A stretch of DNA of 40,355 bases, from the NCBI GenBank assembly GCA_020348885.1, contig CP070755.1, positions 2,319,897 to 2,360,251 of the forward strand, in the 5' to 3' direction. The translations under genes were made by a program, and so were the position numbers. Source of the stretch: Candidatus Coatesiibacteriota bacterium. GTDB taxonomy: Bacteria > RBG-13-66-14 > B26-G2 > WVWN01 > G020348885. Every line of letters starts with the position of its first letter. Position 1 is the stretch's first letter. Shown here in pieces: positions 1-7,865 of the stretch. Below the pieces are notes generated by a model. It was not told where the DNA came from. It did not search any database and saw nothing but the letters and a program-made list of their open reading frames with translations.

Positions 1-477
1 CTGCGGAAAAATACGTTGGCCGCGCTGGTCAAGGCGGTCGAGGCCGGCGGGTGGAGCGCCGACGATATAGAAAAGCTGCCGTTCACGCTACTCATCGAAG
101 GCGTCGAGAGAACGCTGGTGGAGCACACGAGGGCTATAACCCGGTGCGCCCGGGCGGTAGCTCAGGAAATGAAAACGATTTATGGCGACCGGCTCGAGAT
201 AAATATGGACGGTCTCGTCGCCGGCGCCCTCCTCCACGACTGCGGCAAGTTCGTCGAGTACGAGCGGGCGAAGAACGGATACGTCAAATCGCACCTGGGC
301 CGTATGCTGCGGCACCCGTTCAGCGGGACTGCCATAGCCCACGCCGCCGGGCTCCCGCCGGAAGTATGCCACGTAATCGCGACGCACGCCAAGGAGGGCG
401 ACGGAGCGAGGGTCACGGCCGAGGCGATTATCGTCAACCACGTCGATTTCGCCAACTTCGAACCGTTCAAGTTGTAG
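1..477 (+). CDS. HD-domain phosphohydrolase-like protein (5' end outside window)
   Basis: The reading frame is open from base 1, and the first in-window start (TTG at 16) has no ribosome site, so the gene probably begins upstream. The visible part carries HD-superfamily metal ligands: a His in EHTR (about residue 37 from the TTG), the HD pair in LLHDCGK (about 74), further histidines in the SHLGRMLRH and ATHAK segments, and a late Asp in NHVDF. These fit a metal-dependent phosphohydrolase of a nucleotide or phosphoester. No second domain is visible and the substrate cannot be read from the sequence. It ends in TAG two bases before the next ATG, so the two genes are probably co-transcribed. 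Confidence 0.8.
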   Translation: MRKNTLAALVKAVEAGGWSADDIEKLPFTLLIEGVERTLVEHTRAITRCARAVAQEMKTIYGDRLEINMDGLVAGALLHDCGKFVEYERAKNGYVKSHLGRMLRHPFSGTAIAHAAGLPPEVCHVIATHAKEGDGARVTAEAIIVNHVDFANFEPFKL

Positions 478-479
478 CT

Positions 480-923
480 ATGGGCCGCGAGGGATACACA
501 GCCGCTTTCTACGCGCTCTACGACGCCGCCGGATACTCGCTCTTGGCCGCGCCGGTATTGTACGTACTCGCGTTCGTCGGCGTCCACCTGGGGCACGCGC
601 CGGAGCCGAACGGCTTCGACCCGTTACAATCGCTGCTGGTTTTCCGGCTACTCTACCGCGATATACTGTTGGGCGCCGCCCTCTTCTCGGCCTGCGCCGG
701 CGGACTCGGTACGGTAAACGCCGTCGTCGGAAAACTCGCCGGGGTGCGTAATAAGCTCTTCTCGACGGTCTATTGGCCGGGGCGTCTCGCGATTATCATC
801 GCCGCCGCCGGCTACGTCGTCCTCTACTGGACCATCTACCCCTGGGCCGGGCCGGTCAAGTTCGTCTTCACGTCGGTAATCGTCGCCAGCGGCGCGATAA
901 ACGGATGGGACACCCACGCGTAG
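480..923 (+). CDS. Small integral membrane protein, unknown function
   Basis: This 147-residue protein starts at ATG 480, two bases after the HD gene's stop. It is strongly hydrophobic, with about three or four membrane spans: residues near 19-40, 58-82, and two stretches between about 100 and 140 separated by a short WTIYPWAG turn. It has no signal peptide cleavage site, no conserved catalytic motif and no cysteines suggesting redox work. I do not recognise the family. Its tight coupling to the HD-domain gene is the only clue to function. The same frame can be read open from base 51, but that upstream part only shadows the HD gene. Confidence 0.7.
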   Translation: MGREGYTAAFYALYDAAGYSLLAAPVLYVLAFVGVHLGHAPEPNGFDPLQSLLVFRLLYRDILLGAALFSACAGGLGTVNAVVGKLAGVRNKLFSTVYWPGRLAIIIAAAGYVVLYWTIYPWAGPVKFVFTSVIVASGAINGWDTHA

Positions 924-940
924 AGGACAGATTCTAAACG

Positions 941-2194
941 ATGGGCAAGCCTTTCGCAGAAAAGATATTCAGCGCCCGGGCCGGCCGGGACGTGGTCCCC
1001 GGCGAGATAATCACCGTCGAGCCAGATTACGTACTAAGCCACGACAATACGGCGGCGATAGCCGCGACCTTCGCGAAGATGGGCGCCGAGAAGGTCTTAC
1101 ACCCGGAGCGGTTGGTCATAGTATTAGACCACTGCGTACCCGCCGCTGACGCCAAGCACGCCGAGAACCATAAAAAGATCCGGGAGTTCGTCGCCGAACA
1201 GGGGGTCGAACACTTCTACGACGTCGGCCGTGGCATCTGCCACCAAGTTCTCCCGGAGGAGGGGTTCGCCCGCCCCGGCCGCTTGATACTCGGTTCCGAT
1301 AGCCACACGACGACTTACGGCGCCCTCGGCGCATTCAGCGCAGGAATTGGCCGCAGCGAGGCGGCGGCTATATGGGCCACGGGCGAGATATGGCTGATGT
1401 GCCCCGAGTCGGTTCGGATGAACATGACCGGGGAGTTCGCCCGCGGCGTCGGGCCGAAGGACCTCATCCTCTCCATAATCGGCGACGTCGGTGCCGACGG
1501 GATGCTCTACAAGTCGGTCGAGTTCGCGGGGGAGACGATGGAGGTGATGAGCGTCGCCGGCCACATGGTCCTCGCGAATATGTCGGTCGAGATGGGGGCG
1601 AAGAACGGATACGTCGCGCCGAACGATAAGACGGCCGAATGGCTCGCGTCACGGGAGTCGGCCGAATACGAAGCGGTCTACCCGGACGCGGACGCGTCTT
1701 ACGAGAGCGAGTTGGAATACGACGTGACCGACTTGCCGCCGATGGTCGCGAAGCCCCACACGGTAGATAACGTCGCGCCCGTCGAGGAAGTAGTCGGTAC
1801 GGCGGTGGACCAAGTAGTATTGGGGACATGCACCAACGGGCGGGAAGATGACCTCGAAGAAGCCGCCCGTATTCTGGAAGACCGGACGGTGGCGTCCGGC
1901 TGCCGCCTGCTCGTCTTCCCGGCCAGCCGGGAAATCTGGCGTGAAGCGATGAAATCCGGCGCGTTCGAAGCGATAGAGGGCGCCGGCGGGATCATAATGA
2001 ACGCCGGGTGCGGCCCGTGCCTGGGCGCCCACGAAGGCGTTCTCGCCCCCGGCGAGGTCTGTCTCTCGACGGCGAACCGCAACTTTAAGGGTCGAATGGG
2101 TACGCCCGAAGCCGAGATATATCTGGCATCGCCTGCGACGGCCGCCGCGACGGCGGTGGAGGGTCGGATCGCCGACCCCAGAGGTTACCTATAA
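941..2194 (+). CDS. leuC: 3-isopropylmalate dehydratase / homoaconitase family large subunit
   Basis: A 417-residue large subunit of the two-subunit aconitase-type hydro-lyases. The three [4Fe-4S] ligands are visible: Cys297 in GTCTNGR and Cys357 and Cys360 in GCGPCLGAH. The GSDSHTTTYGALG segment (about 118-130) is characteristic. The length matches the short LeuC/HacA group rather than full-size aconitase. The partner small subunit is encoded at 2377, and a possible dehydrogenase for the same type of pathway at 11537. No leuA lies nearby, so leucine synthesis, homocitrate conversion, another 2-hydroxyacid or a surrogate aconitase all remain possible. A GAGGAC ribosome site lies about 10 bases upstream of the start. 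Confidence 0.9.
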   Translation: MGKPFAEKIFSARAGRDVVPGEIITVEPDYVLSHDNTAAIAATFAKMGAEKVLHPERLVIVLDHCVPAADAKHAENHKKIREFVAEQGVEHFYDVGRGICHQVLPEEGFARPGRLILGSDSHTTTYGALGAFSAGIGRSEAAAIWATGEIWLMCPESVRMNMTGEFARGVGPKDLILSIIGDVGADGMLYKSVEFAGETMEVMSVAGHMVLANMSVEMGAKNGYVAPNDKTAEWLASRESAEYEAVYPDADASYESELEYDVTDLPPMVAKPHTVDNVAPVEEVVGTAVDQVVLGTCTNGREDDLEEAARILEDRTVASGCRLLVFPASREIWREAMKSGAFEAIEGAGGIIMNAGCGPCLGAHEGVLAPGEVCLSTANRNFKGRMGTPEAEIYLASPATAAATAVEGRIADPRGYL

Positions 2195-2222
2195 CCGCTT
2201 GAAGACTTTGAGGTGAACCGGT

Positions 2223-2351
2223 ATGTTGGCTAGTTCTTTACTTATTACGATAGTCATTATCGCGGTCATAGTCGTGGTGGCCGCTGTCGCGATATTGGGT
2301 ACGGCGCTTTTGATCATCTGGATCGTTAAGAAGACGTCCAAATCCGGCTGA
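2223..2351 (+). CDS. 42-residue single-span membrane peptide
   Basis: A small gene between leuC and leuD. ATG 2223 is preceded by GAGGTG at a normal distance. The product begins [10 protein letters not shown], runs as one hydrophobic helix through about residue 34, and ends in a basic tail KKTSKSG followed by TGA. The composition is that of a one-span membrane peptide with a positive-inside C-terminus. It lies in the leuCD transcription unit, 28 bases after leuC and 25 before leuD. I know of no family; a role in anchoring or regulating the hydro-lyase is only a guess. Confidence 0.6.
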   Translation: MLASSLLITIVIIAVIVVVAAVAILGTALLIIWIVKKTSKSG

Positions 2352-2376
2352 CCCCCCGACGGCGGAGGGATTGACC

Positions 2377-2868
2377 GTGGTTAAGGGTAAGGTTTGGAAG
2401 TACGGCGACGACGTGAACACCGACGTCATCTTCCCGGGGAAGTACACCTACACGGTTACTGACCCGGCGGAGATAGCGTCCCACGCGTTGGAGGACCTCG
2501 ACCCGGACTTCGCTGCGAACGTGAAGCCCGGCGACGTCGTCGTGGTTGGCCGCAACTTCGGCTGCGGCTCGAGCCGGGAGCAGGCGGCGTTCTGCTTGAA
2601 GTACGCGGGCGTGGGCGCCGTCGTCGCCGAATCCTTCGCTCGGATTTTCTACCGGAACGCGATAAACGCGGGGTTGCCGATGGTCGTCTCGAAGGACGCG
2701 CCGGACGCGCTGGTGACCGGCGACCCGGTTGATATAGATTTCACGGCGGGCGAACTGAGGGCCGCTGACGGGAAGGTCTTCACATTTCCGCCGCTCCCGC
2801 CGGAGGTAATGGCCATCGTCGAGGCCGGGGGATTGGTGGAATACGTAAAACGCCGATTGAACAGATAA
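2377..2868 (+). CDS. leuD: 3-isopropylmalate dehydratase / homoaconitase family small subunit
   Basis: The swivel-domain partner of the large subunit at 941. The family signature [12 protein letters not shown] (about residues 55-66 here) forms the substrate-facing loop. About 163 residues is the usual size for the short LeuD/HacB group. The start is decided by the ribosome site: GGAGGG at 2364-2369 is seven bases before GTG 2377, whereas the in-frame TTG at 2371 is only one base away. The N-terminus then reads [16 protein letters not shown], with the typical DDVNTD segment. Substrate is not certain, for the reasons given for leuC. Confidence 0.9.
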   Translation: MVKGKVWKYGDDVNTDVIFPGKYTYTVTDPAEIASHALEDLDPDFAANVKPGDVVVVGRNFGCGSSREQAAFCLKYAGVGAVVAESFARIFYRNAINAGLPMVVSKDAPDALVTGDPVDIDFTAGELRAADGKVFTFPPLPPEVMAIVEAGGLVEYVKRRLNR

Positions 2869-2878
2869 CCGGAGGCAT

Positions 2879-3397
2879 ATGACAACCTATCGTTTGATAA
2901 ACGTACTTATACTCGCAACGGTTATAACGGTAAACGCGACGCTATTCGGCTGTTCCTGGTTCGAGGATTGCCCGGTCAACCATTGCGGTATCGGCGGCGG
3001 AGAAAATGGTGAACCTACCGAAACTTCGACCGTCAGCGACGATAACCCCGCCGAATCCGACCCGATCCATTACACCGACGCGCCGCCGGAAGGGGAACTC
3101 GCCAGGGCGCTTTTACTACTTGAAGGCTCGGAGTATCCGTTTCACGCCGTCCGGGCCAAACCGTTGCCCGAGTTCGAGGAGCTTGACGGCCTGCAGGGCT
3201 GGAACGCGTACGCGGCCGACGATTACGAGATATGTATATACGTAATGCTGTTCAATAATCAGGCCGAAGGGCTCGCGGCGATGGAGGTACTCCGAGCGGC
3301 CGCCGACGAAACGGCGGTATATAGGAACTTCGGCGTCAACGGCGCGCTCCTCTACTTCGCCGAAGCGGACGCCGAACCGTCCGAGGAAGACGAGTAG
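2879..3397 (+). CDS. Lipoprotein, possibly shortened by an in-frame TAG
   Basis: A 172-residue exported lipoprotein. A hydrophobic signal ends in the lipobox LFGC (Cys25), followed by an acidic, low-complexity linker and a compact C-terminal domain from about residue 75. The frame closes at TAG 3395-3397, but it stays open for 15 more sense codons reading YWVIADYVSALAGEE before TAA at 3443-3445. That segment looks like ordinary protein and not like intergenic sequence. The gene may therefore carry a nonsense mutation, a sequencing error or a read-through stop. GGAGG lies just three bases before the ATG, which is close. The family is unknown to me. Confidence 0.65.
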   Translation: MTTYRLINVLILATVITVNATLFGCSWFEDCPVNHCGIGGGENGEPTETSTVSDDNPAESDPIHYTDAPPEGELARALLLLEGSEYPFHAVRAKPLPEFEELDGLQGWNAYAADDYEICIYVMLFNNQAEGLAAMEVLRAAADETAVYRNFGVNGALLYFAEADAEPSEEDE

Positions 3398-3486
3398 TAC
3401 TGGGTAATCGCCGACTACGTTTCGGCCCTGGCCGGCGAGGAATAACGAGGTCGATAAAAGCCGGCCCCAATTCCGAAGGAGGGACT

Positions 3487-4215
3487 ATGAGGAAGCTCTT
3501 ACTATTATTGCCGGTTGTACTGTTCGTGGTCGCCGGGTGCATCGACTACGAACAGGAAACCACGCTCCACATGGACGGGAGCGGTTACGCCGATATACAC
3601 TATTCCGTGGTCGTCGGACCGTTCGCCGACGAGACCGTCCCGACCGAAGAGGACGACATAAAAGGACGTTACGAAGGCGAACCCGGGATAAAAGTCTCGA
3701 ACCTAGAGGTAACGACCGAAGGCGAGGCCATTGACGTCTCTTACAAGATCGACTTCGACGACTTCGACCGGTTCCTGGAAGTCCACGACGGCACGCTCGA
3801 CCCGTCCCGTACGACCTTCACCTCGGGGGCGGGCCGTTGGAAGTTCGTCGGCGTCGCCACGGGCGAGGACGAAGAAACCGACGCGGAGGAAACGACGGAC
3901 GAAGAGTCGTTCGGGCTTCTGTCCGGGTATCACGTAACGTACACGTTCAACTTCCCCGGGGAGGTAACGTCCACGAACGGCGAAATCACCGACGATTATG
4001 ATACGGTGGTCTGGGAATACACCCTCGCCGATGTCATGACCGGAGAGCTCCCGATGGAGGCCGAGGGCAAAGAAGCCGAGTTCCCTCTAGATTTCGTCAT
4101 CGGGATAATCGTCGTCGTCTTGGTCATATTAATATGCGCGGTCTTGATAGTAGTCTTAATAATCGTGATAATCGTACTGGTAGTACGGAAAGGTAAAAAA
4201 CGTAAAACGGTATAA
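3487..4215 (+). CDS. LppM-like lipoprotein with C-terminal membrane anchor
   Basis: A 242-residue protein with a lipoprotein signal ending in VVAGC (Cys18). Just after it comes the pattern ETTLHMDGSGYADIHYSV, typical of LppM-type domains in which beta strands follow a 'dGsG' turn. The middle is acidic with an E/T/D-rich linker around residues 118-140. A long hydrophobic segment near 200-233 is followed by a basic tail RKGKKRKTV, so the protein is held in the membrane at both ends. A strong GGAGGG site lies upstream. LppM-type assignment is by pattern only; function unknown. Confidence 0.65.
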   Translation: MRKLLLLLPVVLFVVAGCIDYEQETTLHMDGSGYADIHYSVVVGPFADETVPTEEDDIKGRYEGEPGIKVSNLEVTTEGEAIDVSYKIDFDDFDRFLEVHDGTLDPSRTTFTSGAGRWKFVGVATGEDEETDAEETTDEESFGLLSGYHVTYTFNFPGEVTSTNGEITDDYDTVVWEYTLADVMTGELPMEAEGKEAEFPLDFVIGIIVVVLVILICAVLIVVLIIVIIVLVVRKGKKRKTV

Positions 4216-4232
4216 GGCGCCAGCGGGGTATT

Positions 4233-4796
4233 ATGAGATGCGACCTATGCGATAACCGCGTCTGTATCGAGGGAACCGATTGCCGGGGCGCCGACGAGGA
4301 CATCGCGCTGCCCGAAGCAGACGACGCTCGGGTCCATCGCGCAGCGACCGAGGTCGAGGCCGAAGGGGATCTTAAGTTGACGCGGCTCGAGGAGATAATC
4401 CTCTTCGCCGAGAAGCTGGGGTACAAGCATATAGGCGTCGCGTTTTGCGTCGGGCTCGCCGAAGAAGCGGCGGTCGTCTGCGAGATACTGGGACGGCACT
4501 TCGACGTTACGGCGGTCATGTGTAAGGTCGGCGGCACCGACAAGGCCGAGTTGGAATTGCCCCAGATCCGGCCCGGCGGCTTCGAGTCGATATGCAACCC
4601 CTCGGAGCAGGCCCGTGTCCTGAACGAGGCCGCGACGGACCTCAACGTCGTACTCGGGCTATGCGTCGGCCACGACTCGACTTTCTGTAAAACTTCCGAC
4701 GCCCCGGTTACGACGCTTGCGGTAAAGGACCGGGTACTGGCCCACAACCCGCTGGCGGCGATTTATTGCCAGTATATCAGACGGCGTTTCGATTAA
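4233..4796 (+). CDS. DUF1847 (cysteine-rich, probable metal-binding) protein
   Basis: A 187-residue cytoplasmic protein. The N-terminus has a cysteine cluster (Cys3, Cys6, Cys11, Cys17) resembling a zinc or iron-sulfur knuckle. The rest forms an alpha/beta domain with further conserved-looking cysteines in VAFCVGLAEEA, MCKVGG and LGLCVGHDSTFCK. This layout matches the DUF1847 family found mostly in anaerobes. It starts 17 bases after the lipoprotein gene and precedes a zinc-ribbon/TPR gene. Its biochemical role is not known; redox or metal handling is an inference from the cysteines. Confidence 0.75.
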   Translation: MRCDLCDNRVCIEGTDCRGADEDIALPEADDARVHRAATEVEAEGDLKLTRLEEIILFAEKLGYKHIGVAFCVGLAEEAAVVCEILGRHFDVTAVMCKVGGTDKAELELPQIRPGGFESICNPSEQARVLNEAATDLNVVLGLCVGHDSTFCKTSDAPVTTLAVKDRVLAHNPLAAIYCQYIRRRFD

Positions 4797-4840
4797 GGAA
4801 GCATGGCGTTTCTTTAATGAACGCAAACAGGTAAAGCGAT

Positions 4841-5701
4841 ATGATTTTCGACGGTTCGAAAAAATGCGACGAGTGCGGGTACCTGAACCCGTACGACGCG
4901 ATCTTCTGCAACGATTGCGGCGCGAAACTCCCCAACGTATGCGTCTTCTGCGGCTACGTAAACGACCCCGATGCGGACTTCTGTATATCGTGCGGCGCCC
5001 TTCTCAAAAAGGCGGTAGAGGAACTCGCCCACAACCTGACGCGGGTGACGTCGTCTGGGCAGGACGCGGGGCGGTTCATCGATCTGGCGTACGACGCCAA
5101 CATGGCCGGGCGGTATGACGAAGGGCGCCAATACGCGTTTAACGCGGCGCTCCTGGAACCCGGCAACTACCTGGCGTACTGTAACCAAGCTTTCGCGCTC
5201 TTGAGGTCCAATCGGCCCAAGGACGCGGCGGTCCTTTACCGTAAAGCCGCCGAAATGGAACCGACGGACCCGATTACCTACACGATGCTCGGGCAGGCTT
5301 TGACGAACACGGGGCAATACACCGACGCGATCGATATGTTCAGGAAAGTTGCCGAGATGGCGCCGGACAACGCCGGGAACTACGACTCGTGGGGTTTTTG
5401 CCTGACGTCAATGGGAAACTACAAAGCCGCGCTGCCCCTGCTGGAAAAAGCGCTCGAGTTGGATCCGGAGATGGCGACGGCCTATCAGAATATGGCTCAC
5501 GCGCTCCACCACCTGGGCAAAAACGAAGAAGCGTTGGAGATATCCGAGAAAGGCTATCAGACGGTAATGACCGATGAGATCAAAGAGTGGGCGGACTTCC
5601 TGAAGAAAGAGTTGGCCGCCGCCGAAGAGCAGAAGCAGAAGGATTTCAAGCCGCCGGAGCAGACGGACGAAGGGGAGACGGGGGAAGAAGATTTCGATTA
5701 A
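4841..5701 (+). CDS. Double zinc-ribbon protein with TPR repeats
   Basis: A 286-residue soluble protein. Two zinc ribbons open it: CDECG...CNDCG (about residues 8-26) and CVFCG...CISCG (about 31-51). From about residue 70 to 255 it is built of tetratricopeptide-type helix pairs with the usual A/Y/P pattern (for example AVLYRKAAEMEPTDP and ALPLLEKALELDPE). The C-terminus is acidic and probably disordered. Such proteins act as protein-protein adaptors. It is the last gene of the (+) run and is followed directly by a terminator at 5721. Confidence 0.75.
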   Translation: MIFDGSKKCDECGYLNPYDAIFCNDCGAKLPNVCVFCGYVNDPDADFCISCGALLKKAVEELAHNLTRVTSSGQDAGRFIDLAYDANMAGRYDEGRQYAFNAALLEPGNYLAYCNQAFALLRSNRPKDAAVLYRKAAEMEPTDPITYTMLGQALTNTGQYTDAIDMFRKVAEMAPDNAGNYDSWGFCLTSMGNYKAALPLLEKALELDPEMATAYQNMAHALHHLGKNEEALEISEKGYQTVMTDEIKEWADFLKKELAAAEEQKQKDFKPPEQTDEGETGEEDFD

Positions 5702-5720
5702 AATCCGACCATCGAAAAAA

Positions 5721-5750
5721 CGGCCGGGGCGAACCCGGCCGCTCTTTTAT
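5721..5750. terminator. Bidirectional intrinsic terminator
   Basis: A perfect 8-bp stem (CGGCCGGG at 5721-5728, CCCGGCCG at 5734-5741) with a five-base loop. It is followed by CTCTTTTAT on the + strand and preceded by six A on the + strand, which read as U on the other strand. It sits between two convergent genes ending at 5701 and 5793. Confidence 0.85.
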
Positions 5751-5792
5751 TGCCCGGGAAAAGTACTAGTCAACGTATCGGGCGGCTTTAGC

Positions 5793-6620
5793 CTACCTAT
5801 CCGTCTTTAACCTCTTTACCGCCTTACCGCCGAACCACAAGCCCGTCAACCCTATGAAGACCGCAGCGTCGCAATAGAGAAGCGGCGCGAACGGCGGCGC
5901 TAACAGCGCAAACCGCTCCCTGAGGGGCGTCGGAAACGAGAAGAACGCCGACACGTGGTAAACCGTACCGATGACGCCGACCAACAGTACCAATACTGCC
6001 ACGGATAACACCAACGACCGTTCGGCGCCGGGCAGCGGCCGTTTCCACGCGTAAAAACCGAGAACGGCGGCGCTAAAAACCCCGGCCAACACGGGAACCC
6101 ACTCTGTCCATATCCAGAAACCGTTCTGGGCGTGGTCCTGGTACGCCATAATCGCAAGCCCGAGACACGATACGGCCGCCACGGAGGCGAGAGGCCTGAA
6201 GACGTCCCTCGAACCTGACCGGATGTATAGGTAAAGGGTCACGCCGAAGATGGATATAACAGCCGGGCCGAAGAGGGGCGCCGAATATATGAGGGAAGCG
6301 AAGGCCGGTTCGGCGAAAAATTGACCGGACAGATGCCAGAGAAGACCCAAGAGCCCCACTACCAGGGAGGCGCCGGCGGTCGCGTACAGAACCGACTTCC
6401 CAAATCGGCGAGGTTCAAACGGAACGAACGCCGCCGCCGCGAGTGCCGCCAGGGCCGGCCAGAGTGCCGAAAGGTACATCCCCGGATGATAGAAACCGAT
6501 CGACCAGTGAGCCAGAGTACAGTCGGCGGCCAGCCCCGCGAAGTTCCCCGCGATGAACAAAAGTAGCAACCGCCGTCGATGTTTTTGCGCCGCTTCCATG
6601 GCGTAATCGAACGGCCGCAT
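5793..6620 (-). CDS. Polytopic membrane protein coupled to HAO-like cytochrome
   Basis: A 275-residue membrane protein, starting at ATG 6620-6618. That start overlaps the TAA of the octaheme cytochrome gene (TAATG), so the two are translationally coupled. I count about eight hydrophobic spans, with histidines and aromatic residues near span ends (for example DCTLAHWSIGFYHPG, YQDHAQNGFWIW and TVYHVSAFF). Histidines in spans could ligate haem b and allow quinol contact, but this is inference. I do not recognise the family. The gene order suggests it links the periplasmic cytochrome to the quinone pool or anchors it. A longer frame back to 6698 only shadows the cytochrome gene. Confidence 0.7.
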   Translation of the reverse strand: MRPFDYAMEAAQKHRRRLLLLFIAGNFAGLAADCTLAHWSIGFYHPGMYLSALWPALAALAAAAFVPFEPRRFGKSVLYATAGASLVVGLLGLLWHLSGQFFAEPAFASLIYSAPLFGPAVISIFGVTLYLYIRSGSRDVFRPLASVAAVSCLGLAIMAYQDHAQNGFWIWTEWVPVLAGVFSAAVLGFYAWKRPLPGAERSLVLSVAVLVLLVGVIGTVYHVSAFFSFPTPLRERFALLAPPFAPLLYCDAAVFIGLTGLWFGGKAVKRLKTDR

Positions 6621-7855
6621 TACTCCAACCCCCTGAGCTCCCGGTCGATATCCCGAAACTCGTGGAGCCGCAGCAGTAACTCGTAGTTTCCGTGCCACTG
6701 GACGAAGTCGGCCCCGACCATGTAAGCGCCGTGCTTTGCGGTTCTCACGAAGTAGTGCCAGAAATCGAAGTATTCGAACTCGGCGGGCTCGTCGAACGGT
6801 TCGGGCGTCAGGACGCCGTCGGCGTACAGGCCGTCCATTATCGCTTTGACCTCGGCCACCCTATCGTTGGTGGCCGTCAAGGTCAGGTCGGCGTCGGCGT
6901 AGAACTCCTCGACGTGGGTCGCGGCGTGGCAGTTCAGACAGAGTTCCTTCATCCGCTCCCGGTTGGCCATCCCGCCGGGCCGTTCGGCGCTTATCGCGGC
7001 GAAGAGGTAATACGACAATCTCTCGCCGACGTCGTGGGTCATCCCGCCGCCGTTCAGACCCGAAAGATGGCACGTGGAGCACGTGGGCGCGGGCATGTCC
7101 TCCGTGGTCAGGCGGGCCGGCTCGACCTTCAGATTGAAATCGCCGCGCTTGGTCCGGTAGACGATACCGTGAGAGGATTCTTCGTAGATCTCGATCTGGC
7201 TGTGGTCCGGCCCCAGATGGCACGCGCCGCAGGTCTCGGGCTCCCGGGCCTCCTCGACGCTGAAGTAATGGCGCAGGTGACACTTGTTGCAGTTCCCCAC
7301 GGAGCCGTCAGCGTTGGGCGCTCCTATCTCGTGGCACGTCCCGCATCCGTTCTCCACGGCGCCGACGCCCTCGAGTTGCCCGAGTGCGTTCGGCCCCCGG
7401 TCCATCGCTTCGGGATGATACCTATAGGCGTAATCGTACTGGGCTTGAGTAAATGGTTCCTTGCCCATCACCGCGGTCCACGCAGGCGCGCCGTGGCGGC
7501 TCCGGGTGAGCTCCCGGTACTCCTCGGCGTGGCACTCGGCGCAGTTCCCGGCGGTGACGACCCGGACCACCTCGAAACCCTTGTGCTCCATAACCTCCTG
7601 TCCCGGAAGAGGTTTATGGCAGTCGAAGCAATTTATGTATTCGGCGTGAGGACCCTTCTCGAACGTTTCGACGATGGCCGGCGTCTCCCGGCGGTGGCAC
7701 TGGACGCATTTCCCGGCGGCGCGGGCCTCCTCGGCGGTCAAACGGGACTTCCCCGAATCGGGCCTCATCCCCGTCAGCGCGTACGCGAGGGCGAACAGCA
7801 CAAGCGTAATCAGAATGGCAAAGATTACAACCAGATACCACTTAACGCCTTTCAT
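6620..7855 (-). CDS. Octaheme cytochrome c, hydroxylamine oxidoreductase-like
   Basis: A 411-residue protein with one N-terminal membrane anchor (about residues 6-28) and eight CXXCH haem sites, at Cys50, 76, 105, 171, 189, 209, 259 and 306. The count, spacing and the C-terminal WHYFVRTAKHGAYM / VQWHGNYELL region match the hydroxylamine oxidoreductase (HAO) family, whose fourth haem is the active site in known structures. HAO-like enzymes either oxidise hydroxylamine or hydrazine, or reduce nitrite, NO or hydroxylamine. The direction depends largely on a crosslinking Tyr that I cannot place without alignment. An anaerobic Rrf2/ferredoxin context suggests detoxifying reduction. It faces the periplasm. 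Confidence 0.85.
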   Translation of the reverse strand: MKGVKWYLVVIFAILITLVLFALAYALTGMRPDSGKSRLTAEEARAAGKCVQCHRRETPAIVETFEKGPHAEYINCFDCHKPLPGQEVMEHKGFEVVRVVTAGNCAECHAEEYRELTRSRHGAPAWTAVMGKEPFTQAQYDYAYRYHPEAMDRGPNALGQLEGVGAVENGCGTCHEIGAPNADGSVGNCNKCHLRHYFSVEEAREPETCGACHLGPDHSQIEIYEESSHGIVYRTKRGDFNLKVEPARLTTEDMPAPTCSTCHLSGLNGGGMTHDVGERLSYYLFAAISAERPGGMANRERMKELCLNCHAATHVEEFYADADLTLTATNDRVAEVKAIMDGLYADGVLTPEPFDEPAEFEYFDFWHYFVRTAKHGAYMVGADFVQWHGNYELLLRLHEFRDIDRELRGLE

Positions 7856-7865
7856 AGCACCTCCT

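Noticed and set aside
51-479. Upstream part of the frame that includes the membrane protein gene at 480
   Set aside because: It is Arg-rich shadow sequence of the HD-domain gene; the ATG at 480 fits the coupled gene arrangement.
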